Below, one piece after another: positions 34,993-46,418 of a DNA stretch of 64,000 bases. The stretch is from Trichosphaerium sp. ATCC 40318 (taxonomy: Eukaryota; Discosea; Flabellinia; Trichosidae), in assembly GCA_038496445.1 (NCBI GenBank), contig JALMLS010000598.1:1-64000 (forward strand), written 5' to 3'. Made by a program: the position numbers and the translations under genes. The first letter of the stretch is position 1, and each line of letters starts with the position of its first letter. The notes beneath the pieces were generated by a model. The model searched no databases. It saw only the letters and a program-made list of their open reading frames with translations, and was not told the origin of the DNA.

Positions 34993-37160
34993 TTATTGAC
35001 AACTACTTAAGTTGGCAAAGCCAACCCTTCCGTTAATGCGATCGTGTTCAATGTAAAAGTTTTGCATGAATGTATCCCCAAGTACAGCACCAACACCTAT
35101 CGCTGATCCTACACCAAAGCAATATTCTCCTTGTACAGCTATCCAGTAGCTAAATATTAAAAGGTTAGACTCTAAAGCTACAAAAAAAGAATGCAATGCT
35201 TTTTCTTTTCACGTGCACAAGAAAAGAACAAAAGTTCAAACAACCTTTCGGTTAGCTCAAAAAGCAGAACAAACTTGGCGCGTCTTGGAACAAAAGAATA
35301 AATTGGAGGTAAAATTTCTTGAAGGTGTTCAAGGCACGTGAAGAAAGTATTGTAACAGGGAAAGACTTCCACAAAAATTACTTTTTTTGTACGTACCTTG
35401 TAGGTGGAACTGTAAGTTTGAATGTTCCAGCTCCGTTCTATTTATTAGACATTAGACAACTGTTAAAACGGTGTTGTATTATCTCCGTACCTCATGAGGA
35501 AATTCAAATTCCAAGTCAGGGAACAACTTTAAAGAGTTTCCCATTGTTGAGCTTGAAATACATGTTCCCTGGGATCCAAAAATAGAGTTTGGTCCTGACA
35601 TTCCTGGAAGAGAAGCATAATCGTGCTGGAACGCAGAAACAAGTTGTGACCATGCTATTGTTTTGAATGTCAGTTAGAAACCGTTTAGATGAATAGAAGA
35701 TAACTAAAGTACCGTAAGGATTGAGAAGAATTACAGAAGTTCCAGAGTCAATAAATGCGCCAATGACATCATTTGTTGTCCAGTATAAGTACGAAGGTAC
35801 TAAAAGAATTGTGATTAATAAACAACCACGTTTACTAGTTAAATAAAATAGTCTAGTATCCGAAGCGAGTGCGCGTACCACCAATTGATTTACTGTTGAG
35901 TTGGACATCAAGCAAATGCATATTGTACCTAAACATTCTGTGATTAAAAAAACCTTGAAATATATTTAAAGGTGTCATGACACGCCTACCATCTCTTCAT
36001 AGTAACTTTGGTGTAAAGCATTTCTCCAGTGTATCGAGAAGTATTTGAGTATCCCAAATCAAGTCTACCACCATTTGAAGGCGTCAAGCAGACACCAAAC
36101 CTATTCAAACAAGCAGTTAACTTACGTTTTTAGACTTAAAAAAAACCACTTACAAATCTGGTAAACCCTTTGATTTTGATATGTCATCGTAAATAGGAGT
36201 AGTACACGTTGGATTACATGCGTTAAACTCATGAGCAAATCCCTAAAGTTGATAAATACTCAAGATTCTATGAAAAAGAAAAACCCTTGTATCGTACAAT
36301 AATACCATCTTGTGGCTCATCAAAAAAGCCACCAGCAGGTACTGAATCATCAACAAGCATGAAAGAATGATTAGCAACACATATTCCTTCGATACAGACA
36401 GTATCGCTTCCCAAAGAACCAGAAATAGCTGAACTGCCACCACCTTTAAAAAAAAGTCAAAACAATCTCACCACGCTAAATGAACGCACCGTATGTAATG
36501 TAGTAACCACAAGAAGCATCAAGTGTACGTTCAGGTTCACCAAATACACATTTCCTAGTGCTCTAAGCACATAAACGTTAGACAATACAAAAAACAACAA
36601 AGGTACCTCAAAGAATCCCACTGGAGAACATTTTTGGCATGTTGAGCTTCCATAAGCTTTATGACATTAGATTATAAAAACAACAAGAAAAACCCAACAA
36701 CGCTGAAGTAAAGTCATACCAACAGTCTTGAATGTCGATGAAGTCTCTGAAAATGGTTTTCCTTGACCGCACGTGGTACACCTTCTAAATGTCAAAACTG
36801 TTTCGTCAAGCACGTGGAACGTACCTAGATGAAGGGATACCTAAGTTTGCTGATCCTGTATCGAACTATAGTGAGGTTTTAGTGATAAATAAACATGAAA
36901 CGCTAGTTGAGTGCTCTTACCAAGACGTTAAAGTGTTGTGCAGGTGTTCCAATAGTAACGTCCATGTAATAAGAACCAAGAGTCACAACGCCACCAGAAA
37001 GCGGTATGGAGTTACCGACTTGATTTTTACCATCGTGATACTTGTTCAAGAAGCCAGAAGGCGCTTGATTATGATGTTTATGATCTTTACGACCCAAGTG
37101 AACAGAAAAGGCTAAAGAAGCCGTAAGAACCAATATTAGAGCGACCACGCGTGTCATCAT
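34993..37160 (-). CDS. Pepsin-like (family A1) aspartic protease, secreted
   Basis: ATG at 37158-37160 (a second ATG follows at once) opens a signal peptide (TRVVALILVLTASLAFS) and a short pro-segment. The mature start carries YYMDVTIGTPAQHFNVLV. The first catalytic motif is FDTGSANLGIP, the second is AFIDSGTSVILLNPYG near 35735. The C-terminus has AVLGDTFMQNFYIEHDRI and RVGFANLSS, the standard pepsin-fold end. At least eight introns. Cysteines around CTTCGQGKPFSE suggest a disulphide in the N-lobe. No C-terminal membrane or GPI signal, so the enzyme is expected in the lysosome/phagosome or outside the cell. The gene is divergent from the CPBP gene with only 227 bp between starts. Confidence 0.88.
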
Positions 37161-37387
37161 TTGGTTATAATTGTTCCAAAGAATCTTCAAGAAGAAATAA
37201 AAGCACTTTCCTAAAAAAAAACGAATTCGTTCAAAAATTTGAAGACCAAACCGTTAATTGCGAAACGAGCACTCACAAAACAACCCTCTCGTCAATATAC
37301 AACGCTATATCAGTACGAACAGCTGTTCGCTGCAGGCGTTGGCGCACCGCCCAAAAAACAAAATTATTTGAAAATGCTTGACTTTGA
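37161..37387. promoter_or_regulatory. Short divergent promoter region
   Basis: 227 bp separate the starts of the aspartic protease gene (minus) and the CPBP gene (plus), so promoters of both must lie here or overlap the first exons. No TATA box or other defined site is identified. The call rests on gene arrangement only. Confidence 0.45.
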
Positions 37388-40300
37388 ATGCTTCTGTTTG
37401 CACTGTTAAGCTCTTCTGGAGAAGTAATGGCGTGCACTAGCTCCGCGAAGTATATACTATGGCTCTTTCTGATACTCTTGAGCGTTTACAGCTGCTATTA
37501 CACTTATTCAAACTTTAAAGAAGCATTTCCGTTTTTAAGCGTCGATATAAGCGTAGACAGTTCCGAATGCCTTAAAAAAGCACTCTCAGTACATATCACA
37601 GCGTATCCATCCAAAAAGCTATCTAAAACACGTGTAGATTGCTCAAGAACACAATTTTTTAGTAAAGTATGATAATGATGCGTTTACAGCTTCAGCTGCA
37701 TTCCAACAAGTACGAGATTGCTCTGACTACAAGAACACAATAAATACAACAGTAAATATCCGTTAACGGTTACTCAGGAGAGCGAAGCGCTGCTGTACAT
37801 TGAGCGAGAGACAGGAAGAGAAAACTTAAAAAAAGTTATTTCAGAAAAAGTCTTTTTTCCGTACTACTGGGAAGTCCGGTAGGCATTTCTATTGCCTGAA
37901 TGTAACTAAAGTATGTTCTTTAAGGCATTTCGCGGAACAAAATGTCAATGAGTCACGCCTGTACTTTGCTCCAAGTGGAAAACCCTTAGGCTTTTTGGTA
38001 CCAATGAGTATTAATTTTGAATGTAACACTTTGCTATGTTACTAGCTTCAACTCCCAGAATCTTTGGCCTGGAAAAGCGATATAGATATAAACGGAGACA
38101 GTGAGAAACTGAAGCAACAGTCACTGGCGGTTGGTAAGATAGCGTAGTGAACATGAATAACACAAATAATATTGTGGTAGTTTTCAACTTTGCCTTACAT
38201 TCATTAAGGTATGGATCAAGCCTCACAGTATCCTTGGTCAGTAGATTTTGACGAATGGAAGCTAGTAGAAACATCACATGAGATTCTACCTAAATCCCAG
38301 CGTTTGGATGTTACGATGAAGTTCGAACATAAAAACTTCACAATTGGTTCAGATGGCAAACTTCGATTGAGTGTTCGTGTATCTCAAGGAAACAAATTAA
38401 CAGGTTAGCTTACATAAATGATATAAAGACTTGCTTATGAAAGATGTTTAAGGTCTTGTGTATACATTAAAAATACCAGAAGCGTACACGAGACAATACA
38501 AACAAATGAGAGAAAACAATAATGTTCTTGCGTATGTACTTTAAGCTCCCTCTTGTTTCTCGCTTATTCAGTGTTCTCAAGCTTTGTTGCAACAATTTGT
38601 ATGCTGATAGGATACCCTATCATTGGTACCGGTATAGGTAAGTGCTATAGTTTGACTTGAAACCAAAACTCACTGCGAACATAGGAACATTTATGCTTGT
38701 GAGAAAAAAAGAAGCTCGCTGGAGAGGTGCTCTTGTTTATGGCTTCGGTAAGTTTTAAACACTCTGTATTTCCTTATTGTGATTAGCTATATCCATTGCT
38801 TTATTATTGGTGCATGTAAACCAACTACCATTACAGTGGATGAAGTATGACACAGCGCTTCAGAAAAATGTTTATTTAGCAGAATGGGCTACTCAAATTT
38901 TATTCCAAGTTGTACAACAAGGCGCTCTTTGTGTATGTTTGGAGTAACCTTAATCATAAGTAATACTGTATTTCTGTATTTAATATAATGCAGGTACTCA
39001 GTATTCTAGCTGCTGACGGGCTGTCAAGACTAGCATTTCCAAGTCATGTTTCAGTACGTTAAGTTCAAAGCAAAATATTGATGTTGACAGTTTGTTAGCT
39101 TTGGAGGATTGGGCAAACTGATGCGTACAAACTACTTCCTATAGTGGTATTACCGATACTAGGCTTGCCTATTTTCTTTGCTTATGAGATAAAACTTGCT
39201 TTTGTGGTACAGAAATTAGGCTGGTAAGGGATTTTTTTTTTGTGAGTGCTCAAAATAGAACATAGGTTCTTTCCAAGCTCAATGTTAGTCAATCCTAACC
39301 TTGTTGCTCTTCCAATACCATGGCTTCAGGCTATTGTTATGGCGTTTCTAGCTGGGTCATGGGAAGAAATATTATTCAGAGCTGTACCTATTTCAGGGCT
39401 CTTACTCTTGTGGAGAAGATTTGTTGGAAAAAGACTTGAGTTTATTCCTTTTACAATTGCAATGATTATTCAGTCTCTTATATTTAGTGCAGCTCATGCA
39501 AATTACCCTCAAGAACCAGCATATGCTCGACTTGTAGAACTTATATTACCATCGATAGCATTTGGACTATTTTATATCGGATACGGTACCTTGTCTATGG
39601 AACTCTCCTGAAAACCAAACAAATGTCACATTTTTTTCTTGTTTTTTTCTGATGATGTTAAGGCCTCCTTCCTGGTATTCTCTTGCATTTTATTTACGAT
39701 CTTGTATGGATGGGTCTTCCTATACTTATAAGTCCTGGATATGGGTAATGACAGAGTATAGCAACCAACTCAAGTGAACTAATTCGTCCTTCTTCTAGGC
39801 GATATGTTGTTGTATTGTTTTTGTTCTCACCTTTGTTGGTTTTTCCCTTATACCTACAAAACAGTACGTAAAAAAACATGCCATGGGTATGATACTTAAT
39901 TTTTATTCTTCATTTGTAGAAACTCCTGAGAAGTCAAAGAAAGTAGAAAAACAAAAAGGAGAAAAGCAAATGTCACGAGGATTTTCATTTTGCAACCTAA
40001 AGCCAATACATGTTGTTATCCTTATTCTCATTGGTTTGTGCCTATGGCTTTATCCGCTATACATTCAAAACGCACAATATCCCAATATAGTACCAGAACA
40101 TAAAGAAAAAGCTATTGAGGTACTAGGAGACACATAAGCCAGCAGTGATTTAATACTTTTGTAGCTAGCAACAGCTTTTGTGCAAAAATACGACTCAGAT
40201 AATTACACAAAAATTGCTTCAATTGACACTGAAAACTTTTCTACAAGCAAGCACGTATATCTATGGGATTCATCTTCCTCAAGTGATAAGATCAAGCAAT

Positions 40301-42079
40301 ATTTATCACGTGTGAAGGAGATATCTCCGCCTCATTGGACTATAAGATTTGCAAAGTTTGATGTTAATGAGCCAAACGTTGTTAAGCGTGCCAAGGTGAA
40401 CAAGTACTTAAAGTTTAGTTTACTTACATAATCACAGAGTTGGAAATTACACGTGGGTGATGGCAAAGTATTGGGGTTTGTACACAAAATACCAGAGTCA
40501 CAAGAAGATATTTCTCTGAGCGAAAAAGAAGCTGGAATGGTAGCTGTTAAGGAAATTGAACATTTTCTTCCAACAATAGGCAGTATTAAGCAAGTTTCTG
40601 TAAAGCAAAGTAAAAAACCTAATAGAATAGACTGGTCATTTGTATTTAATACAACCAGAGTGTTCAACGATAGTAAAGTTCAACTAAAAGTGGAGGTAAT
40701 ACAAGAAAGTTGTTTGGTGTTTTTTACTAACAAATACTTTCATAAGGTGACTGGTCAGAATGTTACACAGATTGCAAAGTCGTTATATATTCCCCAAGTA
40801 TGGAAGCGCAACCACAAAAATACAAGGTAAGTTGTAGTGCCTGAGATAGTTTAGTAAATCGACAACTAAAGATGTGCTGTAGAGGACAAATATCAGCTTT
40901 TGATAATTTCAAAGTTATTCTGCTTGTGATTGTTAGACTCTTCGCTTTGGTATATGCATTATACCATTGGGCAGATAAACGAGTGTTTAATATTAATGCA
41001 GCAAAATTAGTAGTTATAGTGTCGTTAGTTCACTTGATGCTTGGGTAATCAACAAAGTTCGCTAGAATTTTGCTTTAACATTTTTTCTTAGAACATTCTT
41101 AACTTGGGAGACACTGACCAAAGAATTCAAAACAGAAGAGAGTATGGCAAGTCAAATATATAGACTACTCGGAAAAATAGCTATAAACGGCTTAAGAAGT
41201 ACTATAGAGGTGAATAATCACAAAACTAAATCGCCTCGATTAATATCTCAGTAGGTCGGATTAATTGTACCATTTATCGCTTCCCATTGGAATGCATGTA
41301 TTACCAAACATAGAGCTCTGTTTTCAAAGACATATACCATTATAATAGGAATGAGTATCGCCTTATTCCGTATGGGCATACTAAGCATTGCATACGAAGC
41401 TATTGCAGTAAGTAGTTTTTTTTCCCTATTTTAAAAGAAACTTCATTTTCTGACTCTTCTTAGGGTAATAATTCTCTTCAAAAATCTAAGGCACAATGGC
41501 CTAAAGTATTATACGCTTCTTTATCAAGTTCTGCGCCTACAGTAACATTTATAATGGCGTATACTCAAGCGTTCACATCAAGTTTTTTTTCAAAAGGGCT
41601 TTTCTTTACATTGACACATCTCGCTGGATGTAATTATGGCATTCTTGCAGAGACTTCTATAATAATTATTCACGGTACCCTTGTTTTATTGATTTTATAA
41701 CTACTAACTTCTCATTCCCTAAAAACAGCTTTTGTGTCAACCTTTGGACCTTCAATTCTCACCAACATGCAAATCTGCTTCGTTTTATTTATCTTGAACT
41801 TCATGGAATACAAGCTCTTTTTCTCGATTCCAAATAACTTTACTGGACTCTCTTCATATGTATCAATGACGACAATACTCCTTGTACGTATAACAGTAGA
41901 CAACACTTCAAAATCTAACACTGCATTCACAGGCAATTGAAGAACTATGGAAGACAGAGCTTCAACAAAACTCAATTATACGATTAGCCTTCTTATGTGT
42001 ACCACTGATTATTATGGCTTATTTATACAATATAATATTCAAAATCAAAAGTCCCAAGCGAAAGGAAAAAGAACATTAA
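37388..42079 (+). CDS. Large CPBP/CAAX-protease-like intramembrane metalloprotease with duplicated luminal domain
   Basis: The start at 37388 (or Met at 37427) is followed by a membrane helix (ILWLFLILLSVYSCYYTY) and a first soluble domain of about 230 residues. A polytopic core follows with the CPBP signatures: AGSWEEILFRAVPI (EExxxR), IFSAAHANYP (the His on the next helix) and LPGILLHFIYDLVWMG (third motif), so the metal site is intact. After further helices a second soluble domain (about 40050-40830) resembles the first one: W-x-x-RF/VR strand, G-x-x-x-GF, PES, an R-x-D segment (NRIDWSFVF versus QRLDVTMKF), then IP-x-x-x-x-R. The C-terminal third, to KRKEKEH at 42079, is again polytopic, with about six helices. 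Total about 1,200 residues and about 25 introns. CPBP proteases process prenylated proteins or act in membrane-protein quality control; this one probably sits in the ER or another endomembrane. Its substrate is unknown. Confidence 0.82.
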
Positions 42080-42363
42080 AGACGTTTGTAAATAAAAAGA
42101 AGAAATGGATAATCAAGAGAATCAAAGCTTCGATAATTAAGATGTTGTACACTTAAGTTAACTATGCCTTTGTCTTCCTGAGTAAGTGATGCAACACCAG
42201 TATGAATACAGTTGTTCATTCTTTTGACGTTTTAATACGTGTTCAATCATGGAACAGTTGTAAACCATCGAAATTGTAAACACGTGATTTTCTAGTGGAA
42301 AAAAAAAACACGTTTTAGGCTTATCATTTTTTATTGGGGTTTTCAATGTTGAAAAGTATATAA

Positions 42364-45300
42364 TTACAAAGCAAGGTAATGTGTGTTCCTCCTATTACGT
42401 TTTCTAATATATGGAAGTCCTACAATTGCTACAAGTAACAAAACAAGACCAACAATTGCACATGAAACAACAAGAGCAATAATGATCTCTGACTTTGATT
42501 CATGCGGATCCATATCGTCATTGCTTCCACCTCCACCTCCACCATTCGTTTTTGAGTTAGTTCTTGTTGCAACCCTAAGTTTATAAGAACATAAAGAATA
42601 AAGACTGATTTAAGCTCTTGAAATAACGATCGTTATTCGGAAAAATATGAGAAAAAAAAGTTGTGTTTGGTAGCCTTCCTTGAGTTAAGTGGAAATAGAT
42701 TATTGGTAAACTTAAAAATATAGTGAATAGTAATTCAAAGCGAGAATTTAGTACTTTCAAAAGGTAAATATGATTTGAGGATGTGCTTTGTTTGTTTTTT
42801 TTCTGAAAACAATTCTATTATAATTTTCTTTGTTGTTGGTACCAGTAGTATGTATTGGTTCTAGAGTTTCCGCCATCCCACGAAGTAAGTTGTTGTACTT
42901 CATTCCAAGCCTTAATATTGTTAAAAGAATTAACACGTAGGCACGTTTAACGTACTTGAGGTTTATTTATGATTGCTAAAAATGATAGAATAAACGCTTT
43001 CCATTCTTGGTTTGGGTTCTAGATATTATTACATTAACGCACGTGTTAAAGAAAAAAAAGTTTGTACCGTGGTCTTGAGATACTCATAAGATTCACTGAC
43101 CCAGTCAGTGTCATCAAGAAATAGTTCAGTGGCAGGCGTAAAAGGAAGCATCTATTTTGAAGAAAAAGTTAATGAAAAAAAAAAGTACCAAAGGCGACTG
43201 TTAGTACTTGTATTCCATAAATGTATTCAAGATTTGCTCCGAACCAAGTAACATAATCTACTTTACTTGACCATAGAATACCAATAACAGATTTCCCAGT
43301 GTTGAAACCAGGTGGATAAATATCAGACTTGCTACCAATGTGCCAATACTTTTTAGTGCCACTAATTGTATAAAGTGAGTAACAGCGCTACTGAAAGCCA
43401 ACCAAAGACTGTCTGTACTTACCGAATTTCTGTGGCCATCAACATTCTTCCAAGATTCTTCATTTCGTCATTACCCAACACTTCACCAAGTAACGCCAAT
43501 CCATACCTTTAGTACATTAGCAACCTTGAATAAAACTGCGAGTGAAGGAAGTACCATCCGTTTATGGCTTCTGAAGTACTTTCTTGGTTCTTCGCATCAC
43601 CAAACACTATTATACCGCTGTTCTCGTATTAGAGATATAGAACGTGTAATGTTGTCAAGGTACCTTGCCCACGAATGACCATTATACCAGTCCATATGAC
43701 GAAGCTTTGTAAAGTAGGTATCTTGAGTTGAAGGATTGGCTAGGTAGAAAACAAAAGTGAGATTCAAAGTATCTTGCTGAGTGTCATTATGAGTACCTAT
43801 ATCTCTCGCCAAGTCCAATACAGCATCTTTGTGTTGGTTTATAAACGATATGTCATATTTACCAATCACTGCAAGAGCATAGAGGAAATATCCATAGTGG
43901 AAATCTATCAAGCACAATAAGTGGGTGTAATGCTATTTTATCTGCCTTACGATGATCGTTGTAGTAGCCCTGTCCAAAATCTTGCCCTTGATTTTCTAAT
44001 CCATTAGTACTAACTACACCACCCCATGTAGAATCATACAACAGCGGGTTAGTGTTATCACCTAACGCAGCGTAAGTATTTCTCGCCGAGCAACTGTTTT
44101 GTTCAGTGAAAGTCTCGACAAACCTTCAAGCCATGGAGTTATAATAGTCTTTAAATGATCCAAAAGTGATCCACTTATCTCGCTTTCGCCTAATTGATCA
44201 GCTATAAGTACTAGCCGTGCTTGACGGGAGACTTTCTTTCCAAATCCGTAAGGGTCCTAAAAATAGAAAAAAAATGTTATTACAATCCGTTAGTTTTGGT
44301 TGAATGGAACTGGTTTGCTTTCTTTCGGAGATACGTACGGTTGGAGATATAATTGGGGTTGTGTTGTCTTCAATGAGGGCAGAACGAAGTGTCTCTAGCT
44401 TGTCAGAGTCGATAGGGTTTGTCGACTCCCATCTGAGTTCAGGAAGGCTTTCGACAAGAACCCAGTTTGTTCCAACTCTTCCTGTCATTGTACCCTATTC
44501 ATGTTGATTAGAGGGCGATAGACAATTTAATTTAACACAAAATGATGTATAGGAATGTGCTCAGTTACCTTTAAGGTCCTAATATTTGCGCTTGAAGCAA
44601 AACTTCGAAAGTCAGTTTTCGAAAATAAATCTTGATGATGTGGTAAAGCCATCATCAACAACTGTCCTTGACCTTCAGTTTGCCATGTAATTTCAAGATT
44701 GGCATTATTGCCTTGACCAAATACGATACTACAAAGAAAAACGTAAGTACGAGAAAGTATGAAGATACACGAAATGCGTACTCTGCTGTTCCTCCAACAA
44801 CCAAAGCGTCTCTGTACTTATCAAGTTCTGACTCGCCAATCGCACTGTTTGCCAGGCGTATAACTCCTGTGAATGAGCTATCGAAGTTTATCGATGAAGA
44901 TCCCCACGTTATGGATACGCTCGAAGATGTGTAGAGTATACCAGTTGGACCATCTTCGAGGACAATCACAAATTTATCTCCTTGAAAACAAGTTAGGTTA
45001 GGATTGTTTGAGATGTGTACCTGAGATTTGTCCTGCTGATTGACCGTTGATAGATATTATAACGTGTTCTGATGTTATGGTTGGTTTCATGTTATCTACT
45101 TTGAAAGAAAAGTATGGGCTGCCTAAACAAAAAGCCATGAGGAACAGCTCAGAAAAAAGAAAGTTTGCTTTACTTTTCTACCTGGAACAATTGGAACCTC
45201 AAGCTGATTTGTATTCCATGTCATAGTCACAGACATATCGTCATACTTTGATACACGTCTTAATAACATTAATTACACCCAACAAGCTTAAATAATTTAC

Positions 45301-45942
45301 AGGCTTACCTCACAGGAGATCCCGAAAGTTCTTGAAAAAATACTTCAAAGTCTTCTTCAAAAGGCATCGCAGCATAATTGCTCGCCGAGAAAAGAGACGG
45401 CATACACAATACTACGCCATTGTTCCTCATCCTAAACAATAATTTAACGACAAACAGAAATTTCGTCCCACGTGATTAACCCCTTTAAAATTCTAAAAGG
45501 CAAAAGAACACGTGATATTGAAAAGTTTTTCTGAAGGGGTTGTTGGCACAAGCAAGTTTTCTTTTTTTTTCATGACCATATTGAAATTTGCACTTACTTT
45601 GCCATGTAAGGTAAGGCTGGTATCATTTCTTCACCAATAACACCAGCTCCATTAGCTAGCGCTACGTTTGTCCAAAAGGTATTTGTCGGGTATGGCGTAT
45701 TAAAGTCGCTCAGAATGTCTGTTGGTTGAAGTGGATGCGTAACCTATTTTTTGAGGATAAATTTATTGTTATTTGGCAAAACCTCATCGCCTTGCGCCGG
45801 AAATATCTGGGCGATATTCAAAATGTAAGTAATTAATACGTACAGATGTAAATACTGGTTTCTTTGTTGAAAATGGCTCAAGAGCCATTATTGTTGTTAC
45901 AAGGAAGAAAAGAAAAATCTTCCCTTCAAGCTTCTTGTACAT
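42364..45942 (-). CDS. GH81 endo-beta-1,3-glucanase, transmembrane-anchored (copy A)
   Basis: Start MYKKLEGKIFLFFLVTTIMA at 45942 is a signal peptide. The exons then follow the GH81 fold: [24 protein letters not shown], a beta-sandwich half, LPHH near 44640, [23 protein letters not shown] with the catalytic Asp (split by an intron), [20 protein letters not shown], and [16 protein letters not shown] with the two catalytic-region glutamates. The tail differs from copy B: a Gly-rich linker (KTNGGGGGGSNDD), a membrane helix (IIIALVVSCAIVGLVLLLVAIVGL) and a basic cytoplasmic end finishing at TAA 42364-42366. GH81 enzymes cut internal beta-1,3-glucan bonds, as in fungal, oomycete and algal walls or storage glucans. 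The intron at about 43801-43745 is 57 nt, a multiple of three with no stop, so it can be read through and misannotated as coding. Confidence 0.9.
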
Positions 45943-46418
45943 TTATCTTTGTTGTTAATCAAAAAATGTTGAAAATGTGTAAGACTTAAACGAAAGCGCA
46001 ATTTTGGAGCATCGCAGGTTACAATGTGGTATAAGGTTCCACCGCGCTCCGACAGTGAGTGCGTTAATACGCTTTTGGCGTAGTGGCTAATAATATGCGA
46101 CAACAAAACTAAAGCAAGCGTTTAGAACGCCCCTTGGATAGCATATCTTCCTCACAATTGCTACTTGATTCTCGTTGCTTAAACGACAATCAACAGGTAG
46201 CGGATTACCAACGGAGCGTCTGCTGACGCTTGTTGGCAGTTTACGAGTATATCTCTAAGACGCATAGATATTTGATATCTTAGCATTGGTGAAACACAAT
46301 TCTTCTTTTTTATTTCGGATAAAATTCACGGATCTTCCTTACTTTAAGGGAAGTATGTACATCTTTAAGTACTCACATCTCCTCGGACCGGTTGTTGTAC
46401 ACCGCAGTTCATAATACA
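45943..46418. other. Divergent intergenic region with a compound hairpin
   Basis: 475 bp between copy A of GH81 (minus) and the YwqK-like gene (plus), probably both promoters. A strong hairpin lies at 46208-46236: outer arms CCAAC/GTTGG, inner arms AGCGTC/GACGCT, loop TGCT. No gene is recognised. Confidence 0.5.
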
